A stretch of 26,425 nucleotides of DNA, from assembly GCA_045635785.1 (NCBI GenBank), contig JAZTWJ010000072.1:1-26425 (forward strand), written 5' to 3'. The notes under the pieces were generated by a model. The model saw only the letters and a program-made list of their open reading frames with translations, had not been told where the DNA came from and made no database searches. The DNA is from Flemingiibacterium sp045635785 (GTDB taxonomy: Bacteria > Bacillota > Clostridia > Oscillospirales > CAG-272). Below, piece after piece: positions 1 through 8,446 of the stretch (position 1 is its first letter; each line of letters opens with the position of its first letter). The translations under genes were made by a program, and so were the position numbers.

Positions 1-1
1 G

Positions 2-3000
2 ACCGTCGGTGTCAGCGACTTTTTGTACAAGTGCGAGCACGGTTATTCCGGCTTTATGAAGGGCAAAAAGCAGGTTATTGAGAATGGAGCCGAGGAATTC
101 GAGGTTCACGGCTACACCTACATTTTCCAGGTTTGGACCAATTATCTTAGTGATGATGCGGAAATCATCATTCCCTCAGACCAGGAAAAGGAAAATTACA
201 CCGGTACACAGGCGGGCGTTCCCGCTGTCGATACCAAAGCAGGTGGAACCGTAACGCCCAATCCAGTTGCCGTAACCGGTGAGACCGTTGAGTATGCGTA
301 TGCAACACCAAACGTAGCTCCCACCGAAGGCTGGCAGGAATCAAAGGTGTTTGAAAACTTAGAAGCCGGTACCTACTATTTCTTTGCACGAGTAAAAGCA
401 ACGATCTCTCATAAGGCAGGTGCTGCTTCTTCGGCATCCAAAGCCATTACGGTATATGCCGCACCCACGCTGCGCTACAACACAATTGAAGAGCTCGTTT
501 TAGGCACCCCTATAACTACTCTTGCACCGAGCGCAGCTAACGGAGCCGGTGACTATACATATGCTATCAAGTCTGGCTCGACAAAGCTTCCTGCAGGTCT
601 TACTCTCAATGGAGCTACCGGTGAAATTACCGGTACGCCGAGTGCTATCAGCGGCGCGGTTGCTGTAACCATTCGACTGACCGACGGCGAAGGCATTACC
701 GCAGACCACACCATCAATTTCCCTGCAGTTACATTTGACTATGAAAATGAGTACCCGTCTGATAACGGTGCCGGTGTATTCACGATTGAGGTTGAGGACA
801 CTGTTAAGGTAATCATCGATCCTGATGCTTGCGCAAAAGAAAGTGGCACCAACAATCACATTCGTACTGAAAAATTTGATCAGTCTCAAGGCAAATTCGT
901 TGGTGCTACAATGGGTGAAGAAGGAAGTATCACCTATGCCAGAATAACCCAGAAAGTAAGCGATACTGCACCCGCAGACGGTACAGTAGCCCAAATGGAA
1001 GTGAGCTTTGTTGCTCCTGAGGCAGGCAACTATACTGTAGATGTATATGTCAGAGCTATTAATCCAACTTCTGCCAACAAAACCGCTTGGATTGCTGTCA
1101 ATCGTACCGGCTATGTACTTACTAGTGTTGGTAATAACGGCGCCGAGTACGTTTCTATGCCGATTGCATCCTTTACTGCAGAGGCCAACGAAACCGTTAA
1201 GATTTGCCTTTCCGGAAAAAACGCTCACTACAATATTGACAAGTTCGTATTTACACTCGTCAAGGAAAATTACACCGGTACACAGGCGGGCGTTCCCGCT
1301 GTCGATACCAAAGCAGGTGGAACCGTAACGCTCAATCCAGTTACCGTAACCGGTGAGACCGTTGAGTATGCGTATGCAACAACAAACGTAGCTCCCACCG
1401 AAGGCTGGCAGGAATCAAAGGTGTTTGAAAACTTAGAAGCCGGCACTTACTATTTCTTTGCACGAGTAAAAGCAACGATCTCTCATTATGCAGGTGCTGC
1501 TTCTTCGGCATCCGAAGCCATTACGGTATATGCCGCACCCACGCTGAGCTACAATACAATTGAAGAGCTCGTTTTAGGCACCCCTATAACTACTCTTGCA
1601 CCGATCGCAGCTAACGGAGCCGGTGACTATACATATGCTATCAAGTCTGGCTCGACAAAGCTTCCTGCAGGTCTTACTCTCAATGAAACTACCGGTGAAA
1701 TTTCCGGTACGCCGAGTGCTATGAGCGGCGCGGTTGCTGTAACCATTCAACTGACCGACGGCGAAGGCATTACAGCAACACATACCATCAATTTCCCTGC
1801 AGTTGTATCCTATACGCCGCCTACTGACAGTGACGTAATCACGATCGAGGCTGAGGACAAGGATCAGGTAATCATCTATAATTCTGAGGATTGCCCGGAT
1901 AAAACTGACGAAAAGTTAGGAAAAGGCACGACCTGTGTCAGAATGGTTACAAACGTAAGCAGTAAACCCGCTGACGATACCACCGGTCAGCTGGAATTCA
2001 GCTTCGTTGCTCCTAAGGCAGGCACTTATACTGTAACGATGAATGTTAGACCTCTCGCAAACACTGCTGACAAAACCGTTTGGGTTGGTGTCAATCGTGC
2101 CAATTATACAGAGGTTAAACTTGGTACGGACTCTAACAACTACAATTATAAAGAGCTTGTAACCTATACTGCAAATGCAGGCGAAACTGTTCAGATTTGT
2201 CTTATCGGAAAGAACGCTTACTTTAACATTGACAAATTCGTTATCGAAGTCGAACCGGCATCTTCCGGAGAGCAGCCAAGTGCGCCTTCTGCACCTACGT
2301 TGAGCTATAATACGGTAGATTCTCTTGTCGTTGGCAGAGATATTTCTCTCACCCCGACTGTTGCGGGCGGCGCAGGCGGATACGAGTATGCAGTAACGGA
2401 AGGAACGCTTCCGAGCGGACTTGTGCTTGGCGCGAACGGTACGATCTCCGGTACAATCGCTGAAAAAGGTGCGGCTTGCTCGGTAAAAATCTCCGTGACC
2501 GACAGCGAAGGTGCTACGGCAACATTTACCATCAATTTCCCGGCGGTACTTCATGAGATTGACTCCGTTGCGGCAACCATTGAACTTCCTGAAACAGGCG
2601 TCGAGCTTTCGAATGTCATCATCGATGAAAACGCGCTCTACACAGGCGAGATCGCGTGGTACAAAGGAAAAACCGCTTCGGGTACTGCTGTGAGTGGCGC
2701 TGCAGAGAAAACAACATACACCGCAAAGATCACCCTTACCCCCAAAGCAGGCGAGTTCTTCAAGACACCTACAAACGTGACAATCAATGAGGATCCTACC
2801 GAAAATGTGACACCGAATGCAGACGGAACGCTTGTGATCACCAGAACATTCGTCACTTTGATAGGCTCATCTGTTCAAGTTGGTTCCTCGCAGTCCATGA
2901 ACTTCTACATTGACGCAAAGGATGTGGGCGAAGACTACACTGCAGAGCTTACCGATCCCAATGGAAATGTACTGCTCTCTTTGCCGATCGATCAGTGGAC

Positions 3001-3751
3001 GGAGGTATCCAGCGGAGGACAAGTTGCCCAATACAAGATTCCCTTTAATAACATCATGGCATATCAGATGAGCGATGAAGTTTGTTTGACGATCTACAAC
3101 GCAGACGGTGTTGTCGTCACGGAATGGACGGATAGCATGGAGGCGTATGCACATCGCCTTTTGAAGACAGGCACGGATCTCCATAAAACGGCAATGGTTG
3201 ACATGCTGAACTTTGGTGCGGAATGTCAGAAGTATTTCCAATATAATACGGACAAACCCGCAAACGCATCTTTGACCCCCGAACAGCAAGCGCTTGCAAC
3301 TAAAACGCTTACTACACCTGAAAATATTGCTGTATCTGAAAAATCTTCCAATTATTTAGGAACTTCCGTGGTTTGCGCGAGCACGTTGGTCTTGAAGCTA
3401 TACTTCAAAGACATCACGCTGAACGATAACATGAAGGCAGTCGTTACCTATACCAGCGCGTATGGTGACTCTAAATCATTGACGATCGACAGCAAAGATT
3501 TCTATAAGATGGAGCAGAGCAACAATTTTGCTGTAGAAATTGGTGTTCCGACCTATGAAGTCCAACAAGATGTGACGGTTAAGATCTACAATGGCGATAT
3601 CGAGGAAGCGAATGTGGTTGCATATGCAACGGACAACATTGAAAACTATGCACACAGAGCAATTGAAAGCGGTACCGCATCCGATGCGCTTACTGCTCTG
3701 ATGAAGTTTGCTTTGTCCGCAAAGCTTGCACTTGGTCTTCCGATTGACTGA
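2..3751 (+). CDS. Large extracellular repeat protein with Ig-like and carbohydrate-binding-like modules (5' end outside window)
   Basis: The frame is open from base 2, so the N-terminus and any signal peptide lie outside; 1249 residues are visible. Counting from base 2, residues 64-243 and 422-601 are near-identical copies of a module ending in a putative-Ig (He_PIG-like) segment with the pattern LPAGLTLN..TGEI.GTPS. Each is followed by a divergent CBM6/35-like beta-sandwich (about 245-420 and 607-763) that opens with IEVED or IEAED and closes with NIDKFV. A third, divergent Ig-like copy spans about 764-850. The C-terminal part (about 950-1249) holds two copies of a module containing YAHR, of a kind I associate with secreted clostridial proteins. 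A surface or secreted polysaccharide-binding role is inferred; no catalytic domain is visible. Confidence is high for the gene and moderate for the module names. Confidence 0.85.
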   Translation, partial: TVGVSDFLYKCEHGYSGFMKGKKQVIENGAEEFEVHGYTYIFQVWTNYLSDDAEIIIPSDQEKENYTGTQAGVPAVDTKAGGTVTPNPVAVTGETVEYAYATPNVAPTEGWQESKVFENLEAGTYYFFARVKATISHKAGAASSASKAITVYAAPTLRYNTIEELVLGTPITTLAPSAANGAGDYTYAIKSGSTKLPAGLTLNGATGEITGTPSAISGAVAVTIRLTDGEGITADHTINFPAVTFDYENEYPSDNGAGVFTIEVEDTVKVIIDPDACAKESGTNNHIRTEKFDQSQGKFVGATMGEEGSITYARITQKVSDTAPADGTVAQMEVSFVAPEAGNYTVDVYVRAINPTSANKTAWIAVNRTGYVLTSVGNNGAEYVSMPIASFTAEANETVKICLSGKNAHYNIDKFVFTLVKENYTGTQAGVPAVDTKAGGTVTLNPVTVTGETVEYAYATTNVAPTEGWQESKVFENLEAGTYYFFARVKATISHYAGAASSASEAITVYAAPTLSYNTIEELVLGTPITTLAPIAANGAGDYTYAIKSGSTKLPAGLTLNETTGEISGTPSAMSGAVAVTIQLTDGEGITATHTINFPAVVSYTPPTDSDVITIEAEDKDQVIIYNSEDCPDKTDEKLGKGTTCVRMVTNVSSKPADDTTGQLEFSFVAPKAGTYTVTMNVRPLANTADKTVWVGVNRANYTEVKLGTDSNNYNYKELVTYTANAGETVQICLIGKNAYFNIDKFVIEVEPASSGEQPSAPSAPTLSYNTVDSLVVGRDISLTPTVAGGAGGYEYAVTEGTLPSGLVLGANGTISGTIAEKGAACSVKISVTDSEGATATFTINFPAVLHEIDSVAATIELPETGVELSNVIIDENALYTGEIAWYKGKTASGTAVSGAAEKTTYTAKITLTPKAGEFFKTPTNVTINEDPTENVTPNADGTLVITRTFVTLIGSSVQVGSSQSMNFYIDAKDVGEDYTAELTDPNGNVLLSLPIDQWTEVSSGGQVAQYKIPFNNIMAYQMSDEVCLTIYNADGVVVTEWTDSMEAYAHRLLKTGTDLHKTAMVDMLNFGAECQKYFQYNTDKPANASLTPEQQALATKTLTTPENIAVSEKSSNYLGTSVVCASTLVLKLYFKDITLNDNMKAVVTYTSAYGDSKSLTIDSKDFYKMEQSNNFAVEIGVPTYEVQQDVTVKIYNGDIEEANVVAYATDNIENYAHRAIESGTASDALTALMKFALSAKLALGLPID
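188..730 (+). repeat. Copy 1 of a 543-bp intragenic direct repeat
   Basis: It matches bases 1262-1804 at a constant offset of 1074 bp (358 codons), with about 21 mismatches and no gaps by eye, roughly 96% identity. It encodes the ENYTGTQAG to TINFPAV module. Similarity stops abruptly at both ends. Confidence 0.95.
1262..1804 (+). repeat. Copy 2 of the 543-bp intragenic direct repeat
   Basis: This is the second copy, in frame with the first. Of about 21 base differences roughly 16 change an amino acid (13 residues affected) and 5 are silent. Recombination between the copies would delete or add exactly 358 codons. Confidence 0.95.
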
Positions 3752-3775
3752 TCCATTCAAATTCATACAAATCCC

Positions 3776-3807
3776 AAATTGGCATCACTGAAAAGTGATG
3801 CCAATTT
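3776..3807 (+). terminator. Hairpin terminator after the surface-protein gene
   Basis: A perfect 14-bp stem (AAATTGGCATCACT and its complement) encloses a GAAA tetraloop, 24 bp after the stop codon. The downstream T-tract is short (TTTGCTTTA), so termination strength is uncertain. Confidence 0.75.
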
Positions 3808-3832
3808 GCTTTATAGGGTAAGCGAACCGCTC

Positions 3833-3861
3833 TTGACAATTCTCTTGGATAATGGTATAAT
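3833..3861 (+). promoter_or_regulatory. cysK promoter, consensus sigma-A type
   Basis: TTGACA (3833-3838), a 17-bp spacer and TATAAT (3856-3861) match the housekeeping consensus exactly, and a TGG just before the -10 gives an extended -10. The leader is only about 25 nt, leaving no room for a T-box or S-box. This points to strong basal expression unless a repressor binds here. Confidence 0.9.
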
Positions 3862-3891
3862 GATAGCAAGCCGAAAAAGGAGAACGATGCC

Positions 3892-4821
3892 ATGAATATT
3901 TGCAGAAATTTCACAGAGCTTGTTGGCGAGACACCGCTGCTTGCTCTTTCCAATATCGAAAAAGAACATACGCTTTCCGCCACGCTGCTTGCAAAGCTGG
4001 AGTGCTTCAATCCTGCGGGCAGCGCCAAGGACCGTGTCGCGGTATCCATGATCGAGGATGCGGAAAGATCGGGCAAATTGAAGCCGGGCGCAGTCATTAT
4101 TGAGCCGACCAGCGGAAATACCGGCATCGGACTTGCGGCGGTTGCCGCATCGAGGGGCTATAAGGTCATCCTCACCATGCCCGAGACGATGAGTGTGGAG
4201 CGCCGCAATCTGCTGAAAGCATACGGTGCGGAATTGGTGTTGACCGAGGGCGAAAAGGGCATGGCGGGCGCCATTGCCAAGGCGAATGAGCTGGCGGGAT
4301 CCATCAAGGACAGCTTTATTGCGGGGCAGTTTGAAAACCCTGCCAATCCGAAGGCGCACTATGAGACGACCGGCCCCGAAATTTGGCGTGACACCGATGG
4401 AAAGGTGGATATATTTGTCGCGGGTGTGGGAACAGGCGGGACGCTTTCAGGCGTGGGACGCTATCTCAAGGAGAAAAATCCGGACGTGAAAATTGTTGCG
4501 GTGGAGCCTGCATCCTCGCCGCTTCTTTCCGAGGGAAGATCGGGAGCGCACGGTCTGATGGGCATTGGCGCAAACTTTGTACCGAACACGCTGGATCAAA
4601 CGGTCTTCGATGAGATTTTAACCGTAACAGAGGAGCAGGCATATGAAGCGGGACGGGCGATGGTGCGCTTGGAGGGCATGCTGGTTGGCATCACATCGGG
4701 CGCCGCGATATACGCCGCTATTTCGCTGGCAAAACGTCCCGAAAATGCGGGGAAGATGATCGTTGCCCTGCTTCCCGATACGGGAGAACGCTATCTTTCC
4801 ACCCCCATGTTTGCGAAATAA
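3892..4821 (+). CDS. cysK: Cysteine synthase (O-acetylserine sulfhydrylase), CysK type
   Basis: This cytosolic PLP enzyme makes L-cysteine and acetate from O-acetyl-L-serine and sulfide. The 309-residue length is normal for the family. PLP-lysine K46 lies in NPAGSAKDR, the substrate-binding loop TSGNTG is at 73-78, the phosphate-cradling GTGGT is at 181-185, and the C-terminus has the family's PDTGERYLS. The ATG is preceded by AAAGGAG at 3876-3882 with 9 nt spacing; an ATG at 3887 is out of frame. The gene is a single cistron between its own promoter and terminator, with no cysE or sulfide-producing gene nearby. A CysM or cystathionine beta-synthase-like specificity cannot be fully excluded, but the motifs fit CysK best. 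Confidence 0.95.
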   Translation: MNICRNFTELVGETPLLALSNIEKEHTLSATLLAKLECFNPAGSAKDRVAVSMIEDAERSGKLKPGAVIIEPTSGNTGIGLAAVAASRGYKVILTMPETMSVERRNLLKAYGAELVLTEGEKGMAGAIAKANELAGSIKDSFIAGQFENPANPKAHYETTGPEIWRDTDGKVDIFVAGVGTGGTLSGVGRYLKEKNPDVKIVAVEPASSPLLSEGRSGAHGLMGIGANFVPNTLDQTVFDEILTVTEEQAYEAGRAMVRLEGMLVGITSGAAIYAAISLAKRPENAGKMIVALLPDTGERYLSTPMFAK

Positions 4822-4832
4822 TTTCGATCAAA

Positions 4833-4870
4833 TACCGCTTCCGCGGCAATGTGGAAGCGGTACTCTTTTA
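4833..4870 (+). terminator. Terminator downstream of cysK
   Basis: A 10-bp perfect stem TACCGCTTCC (4833-4842) pairs with GGAAGCGGTA (4853-4862) around a 10-nt loop and is followed by CTCTTTTA. It lies 11 bp after the cysK stop. Confidence 0.8.
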
Positions 4871-4897
4871 TGATAAGGATTTTGGCTATTTTCACTA

Positions 4898-4926
4898 TTG
4901 ACAAATAGTGCCGACAGGTATAAAAT
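4898..4926 (+). promoter_or_regulatory. Promoter of the CPA2 antiporter gene
   Basis: TTGACA (4898-4903), 17 bp and TAAAAT (4921-4926) form a good sigma-A match. A start near 4933 would leave a leader of about 105 nt before the antiporter. Confidence 0.75.
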
Positions 4927-4943
4927 AGTATAGGCTCGTGCTA

Positions 4944-4994
4944 ATGCGCGGGCGAATATTTTTTAGAAAGGCATGGCGTGAAATATTCGCGCAT
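4944..4994 (+). promoter_or_regulatory. Inverted repeat in the antiporter leader
   Basis: GCGAATATT (4952-4960) pairs with AATATTCGC (4982-4990) across 21 nt. Allowing a 4-nt bulge, the stem extends through ATGCGC (4944-4949) and GCGCAT (4989-4994). The loop holds an AGAAAGG block and a two-codon ATG-GCG-TGA frame. It matches no riboswitch class I recognise; a regulatory role is only a possibility. Confidence 0.4.
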
Positions 4995-5038
4995 GGTTTT
5001 TGAGGCATTCACACAGGTGATTGCCGTGGGTGATTTTT

Positions 5039-6337
5039 ATGACGATCCTATTATCCATTTCTCTCGCGATGCTGGTGGGGCTGATGTTGTCTCGCCTGGC
5101 AAAGCTCGTATCCTTGCCGGCCGTTACCGCTTATCTTGTGGCGGGAATTTTGGTCGGTCCCTTCTGTCTCGGCGCACTTGGAATCGAAGGTCTTGGCTTC
5201 ACCTCCTTTGAGGGTATCTCTGCTTTCAAAATTCTTTCCGACAGCGCGCTTGGCTTCATTGCCTTTTCCATTGGCAATGAGTTCCGTCTGGCACAACTCA
5301 AAAAAATCGGAAAAGCAGCTACTTTTATCGGTATTTTTCAGGCAGTCGCCGCCGCGCTTTTGGTGGATATTGCATTGATCGCGCTGCATTTTGCAATGCC
5401 CGATCTGCTCACGCTGCCCGCTGCCATTGTGCTGGGTGCCATCGCCACAGCAACCGCGCCTGCCGCCACCTTGATGGTCGTCCGTCAATATAAGGCGAAG
5501 GGTCCGCTCACCGATCTGCTTTTGCCGATCGTTGCCATTGACGATGCGGTGGGATTGGTGGTTTTCGCCATCTCACTGGGAATTGCAAGAGCCATCCAAT
5601 TCGGACATGTGGACGTGGTGTCCATCGTCCTCAATCCTTTCATTGAGATCGTGGCATCGCTGCTTCTCGGCTCGCTGATTGGCGTGATTCTGACATACAT
5701 CGAGCGCTTTTTCCATTCTCGCTCCAAGCGTATGTCCATGTGCATCGCCTTTGTATTTCTGACGGTGGCGCTTTCTTCTGTAAAGCTGCACTTCGGTGCG
5801 GTGGAGCTTGCCTTCTCTCCGCTACTTGTTTGCATGATGCTTGGCACCATGTTCTGCAATCTGTGCGACTATTCGGAGGAGCTGATGGAGCGCGTGGACG
5901 GTTGGACGACGCCGCTGTTCATCACCTTCTTCGTGCTTTCCGGCGCGGAGCTGGATATCGCTGTTTTCGGCGATATGATGATCGTGCTGATCGGTGTGGT
6001 ATTCCTGATTGCCCGTGCGATCGGTAAATATTACGGTTCATATTTCAGCGCAAAAATGTCCAATTGCGACGACAATGCCTGCAAATATTTGGGCATCACG
6101 CTTCTGCCGCAAGCAGGCGTGGCTCTCGGCATGTCCTTGCAGGTCGGGGATCTTGGTGAGGCAGGTGTGCTGATCCGCAACATTGTACTGTTCTCCGTGC
6201 TGATTTTGGAACTGGTTGGTCCTATGCTCTCCAAAATCGCGCTTACCAAGGCGGGCGACATTATCCCCGAAAACAAAACCTCGGCGCGCGGCATCATTCC
6301 CAGCAAGCACGTAGGGGCGCATCCCAAGCAAAAATAA
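5039..6337 (+). CDS. CPA2-family cation:proton antiporter (Na+/H+ exchanger fold)
   Basis: An integral membrane protein with about a dozen hydrophobic segments, expected to exchange Na+ or K+ for H+. From the ATG at 5039 it has 432 residues. The hallmark paired aspartates are at 168-169 in AIDDAVGL, after an unwound-helix region TATAPAAT (137-144). It ends about 26 residues beyond the last helix with no TrkA-N/RCK regulatory domain, unlike KefB/KefC. I chose ATG 5039 because an in-frame TTG at 5021 has its only purine-rich block touching the start codon, but even the ATG has only a weak GGGTGA upstream, so the start is uncertain. It has its own promoter and terminator. Ion specificity cannot be read from the sequence. 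Confidence 0.85.
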   Translation: MTILLSISLAMLVGLMLSRLAKLVSLPAVTAYLVAGILVGPFCLGALGIEGLGFTSFEGISAFKILSDSALGFIAFSIGNEFRLAQLKKIGKAATFIGIFQAVAAALLVDIALIALHFAMPDLLTLPAAIVLGAIATATAPAATLMVVRQYKAKGPLTDLLLPIVAIDDAVGLVVFAISLGIARAIQFGHVDVVSIVLNPFIEIVASLLLGSLIGVILTYIERFFHSRSKRMSMCIAFVFLTVALSSVKLHFGAVELAFSPLLVCMMLGTMFCNLCDYSEELMERVDGWTTPLFITFFVLSGAELDIAVFGDMMIVLIGVVFLIARAIGKYYGSYFSAKMSNCDDNACKYLGITLLPQAGVALGMSLQVGDLGEAGVLIRNIVLFSVLILELVGPMLSKIALTKAGDIIPENKTSARGIIPSKHVGAHPKQK

Positions 6338-6364
6338 TGGCGGCAGTTGCCGCGCATTGATGAT

Positions 6365-6402
6365 AAAAACAGACAGCATAGCCATATGGCTATGCTGTTT
6401 TT
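6365..6402. terminator. Bidirectional terminator between convergent genes
   Basis: CAGCATAGCC (6374-6383) pairs with GGCTATGCTG (6388-6397) around ATAT. It is flanked by five A's on the left (6365-6369) and five T's on the right, so it can serve both the antiporter (+) and the pseudouridine synthase (-). Confidence 0.9.
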
Positions 6403-6425
6403 GTATGCAAGTGTGGTGGACAAGG

Positions 6426-7385
6426 CTATTTTGAAAATTCCTCGAGAAACCAGATCTTATTGCGATCGGCGCAAAAGGACTTCCCATTCAGATAGGAAAG
6501 CGCACCTGCGTCGGTGGTGAAGCGGAATTCCAGACGGTAGGCATACAGTGCCTGATATTTGTAGCCCGATTTTTTGTCCGTGCGATTGATGCCATATTTG
6601 CCGTCCCCAAGCAGGGGATGCCCGATGGATGCCATGTGTGCGCGGATTTGATGGGTTCGCCCCGTGACCAGCTCCACTTCCACAAGAGACAGCTTGTTCT
6701 TTTCGTCGAGCACACGGTATTTGGTGATGATCTCCTTGTATCCGGCTCGTTTCTCGGTCACAATATTCACCATGTTATTCGCCGCATCCTTGCGAAGCCA
6801 GCCGCGGAGGGTGTCCGCGCGCTTTGAAAGATGCCCGTGAACAGCGGCGAGGTAAAACTTCGACAGCTCGTCGTCTCTGATTTTTTGATTCATGACACGA
6901 AGTGCCTCTGCCGTCTTTGCCGCGATGACGATGCCGCCCGTATTGCGGTCGATGCGATTGCAGAGCGCGGGGACAAAGGACTGCTCGTCGGCTGGATCGT
7001 ATGCGCCCTTGCGGTAGAGGTATGCTCTCACATGCGAAATCAGCGTGTTGACCTCCTCCTCGTCATCGGAATGGACGATGAGCCCGGGCTGTTTGTCGAT
7101 CAAGAGAATGTTCGCATCCTCGTAGACGATGTTCAAATGGGGCGTCAGCTTCATGAACGCTTCCTCGGCCGCATGCTCTGCAAAAAATTCCTCCGCGATG
7201 AACAGCTCCACTGTATCGCCTTCGTTTAAGATATAGCCGATCTCGGTGCGCTTGCGGTTGACCTTGATCTTTTTGGTACGGATGCACTTGTACATGAGGG
7301 ATTTTGGCAGTGCCTTGACCGCTTTTGATAGAAATTTATCCAGCCGTTGACCGGCGTCGTTTTGTTTGATGAGAAGTGTACGCAT
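6426..7385 (-). CDS. RluA-family RNA pseudouridine synthase
   Basis: It isomerises specific uridines in RNA (probably 23S rRNA) to pseudouridine. The 319-residue protein has an N-terminal S4-like RNA-binding region (about 12-75) and an RluA catalytic domain (about 85-300). The catalytic aspartate is D146 in NRIDRNTGG, the RluC-like variant of HRLDxxTSG. GRTHQIRAHM is the second family signature. The ATG is preceded by TTAGGAGC with 5 nt spacing. It is monocistronic with its own promoter. The target uridine cannot be assigned from sequence, so no gene symbol is given. Confidence 0.93.
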   Translation of the reverse strand: MRTLLIKQNDAGQRLDKFLSKAVKALPKSLMYKCIRTKKIKVNRKRTEIGYILNEGDTVELFIAEEFFAEHAAEEAFMKLTPHLNIVYEDANILLIDKQPGLIVHSDDEEEVNTLISHVRAYLYRKGAYDPADEQSFVPALCNRIDRNTGGIVIAAKTAEALRVMNQKIRDDELSKFYLAAVHGHLSKRADTLRGWLRKDAANNMVNIVTEKRAGYKEIITKYRVLDEKNKLSLVEVELVTGRTHQIRAHMASIGHPLLGDGKYGINRTDKKSGYKYQALYAYRLEFRFTTDAGALSYLNGKSFCADRNKIWFLEEFSK

Positions 7386-7414
7386 GCGTTGCTCCTAAAA
7401 ATATTGGTATTTTC

Positions 7415-7443
7415 AGTATAGCACAAAGATGTGAATAAATCAA
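7415..7443 (-). promoter_or_regulatory. Promoter of the RluA-family gene
   Basis: On the minus strand TTGATT (7443-7438), a 17-bp spacer and TATACT (7420-7415) lie about 30 bp before the start codon. Confidence 0.7.
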
Positions 7444-7487
7444 CAAGAAACGGAAATTGCGGAACCGACGGCTATCGGTTCCGCAAT
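7441..7487 (-). terminator. Terminator of the rnf operon
   Basis: A 13-bp perfect stem (7456-7468 with 7475-7487, loop CGGCTA) lies 16 bp past the rnfB stop. On the minus strand it is followed by the T-rich TTTCCGTTTCTTGTTG. Confidence 0.85.
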
Positions 7488-7503
7488 AAAATCTTTCGTA
7501 ATG

Positions 7504-8343
7504 TTACGCTTCGGACACATGTCCCGGGTCGATGGTAACAGCGATGCTCTGCGAATTGTCAGACCAAATGATCTTCCGCGGACATACCGCAACACATTCG
7601 CCGCAATGAACGCATTTGTCGTAGTCGATGGCTGCCACGAAATCGTTGACCTTGATCGCATCGTATTTGCAGGCTTTTTCGCATTTTTTGCAGCTGATAC
7701 AGCCAACCTTACAATACGAACGTGTAACGGCGCCCTTGTCGACAGACATACATCCAACCCAATGGGTGGAGTTGAAGGGGATCAATTTGATGATGTGCTT
7801 GGGGCAAGCATCCACACAAAGTCCGCATGCCTGACATTTGTCGTAATCGATCACAGCAACGCCGTTTTCGATGCTGATGGCATCAAAGACGCAGGCAGCC
7901 GCACAGGTGCCAAGACCAATGCATCCGTTGGGACAGCGTTTATCACCGCCGCTCATCTTGGAGGCGGCGTAGCAGTCCTTTGCGCCCGCATAGATGTACT
8001 TGTTTTCTACCAGCCACGATGTGCCGGAGCACATGACCTGTGCACGCATACGCACATGCTCTTCCGGTTCCACGCCCATGATCTTTGCAATGTCAGCGGC
8101 GACCTGCTCGCTTCCTGCCATGCAGGCAGAGCATTTCGCCTCCCCCTTTGCAATGGCTTCTGCCAGCGCCTGACAGCCGGTATAGCCGCAGCCGCCGCAG
8201 TTTGCACCGGGGAGCTTTTCCGCAATCTCGGTAACGCGGGGATCAACTTCAACGTAAAACGCCTTGGCGGCGATGGCGAGCAGCAATCCGAATCCGCCAC
8301 CAAGGATGGCAAACCAAACAACTGCCCAAAGAATACTTATCAT
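7504..8343 (-). CDS. rnfB: Rnf complex subunit B, Fe-S electron-entry subunit
   Basis: RnfB accepts electrons from reduced ferredoxin at the cytoplasmic face and passes them into the membrane complex. The 279-residue protein has an N-terminal membrane anchor (about 5-27), then the cluster motif with C49, C52, C57 and C74, a variant C137-x3-C141-x5-C147-x3-C151 motif, and three canonical CxxCxxCxxxC motifs (C170-C180, C215-C225, C244-C254). This Cys-rich form matches clostridial RnfB. It is the last gene of rnfCDGEAB. Unlike its neighbours it has no ribosome binding site next to the ATG: the nearest purine-rich block (AAAGGAA) is 30 nt upstream, separated by a hairpin described in the next entry. 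Confidence 0.95.
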   Translation of the reverse strand: MISILWAVVWFAILGGGFGLLLAIAAKAFYVEVDPRVTEIAEKLPGANCGGCGYTGCQALAEAIAKGEAKCSACMAGSEQVAADIAKIMGVEPEEHVRMRAQVMCSGTSWLVENKYIYAGAKDCYAASKMSGGDKRCPNGCIGLGTCAAACVFDAISIENGVAVIDYDKCQACGLCVDACPKHIIKLIPFNSTHWVGCMSVDKGAVTRSYCKVGCISCKKCEKACKYDAIKVNDFVAAIDYDKCVHCGECVAVCPRKIIWSDNSQSIAVTIDPGHVSEA

Positions 8344-8440
8344 AATTTATGACCGTGACTTGAAAATCAAGTCTTCCTTTCTATGCGATGCCTTGCATCG
8401 CATGGGACTTGGGGAGGGCATCCGCAAGAGCAATTTGCTT
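8344..8440 (-). repeat. Dispersed hairpin element, copy A (rnfA-rnfB gap)
   Basis: Reading minus, AAAGGAA is followed by GACTTGA-TTT-TCAAGTC (stem 8373-8367 with 8363-8357) and 13 nt later by the rnfB ATG. Farther upstream are a second hairpin (8383-8391 with 8395-8403) and an AAGTCCCA block. Copies share these parts at 20448-20520 and 24951-25020. The 103-bp gap contrasts with the 0-18 bp gaps or short overlaps between the other rnf genes. Confidence 0.75.
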
Positions 8441-8446
8441 TTTTCA

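Noticed and set aside
500..1228. Long open frame on the minus strand inside the surface-protein gene, with a second related one at 1574-1783
   Set aside because: Both are shadows of the direct repeat in the sense gene. They lack a ribosome binding site and recognisable domains, and their resemblance to each other follows from the repeated DNA.
4978..5211. GTG-started 77-codon frame overlapping the antiporter start, with AAAGG six bases before it
   Set aside because: After 5039 it is only the shifted frame of the antiporter, and its product has no recognisable pattern. A short leader role was considered but has no support.
7501..8352. 283-codon plus-strand frame opposite rnfB
   Set aside because: rnfB on the other strand has full Cys-cluster motifs and operon context; the plus frame has no family signature or promoter.
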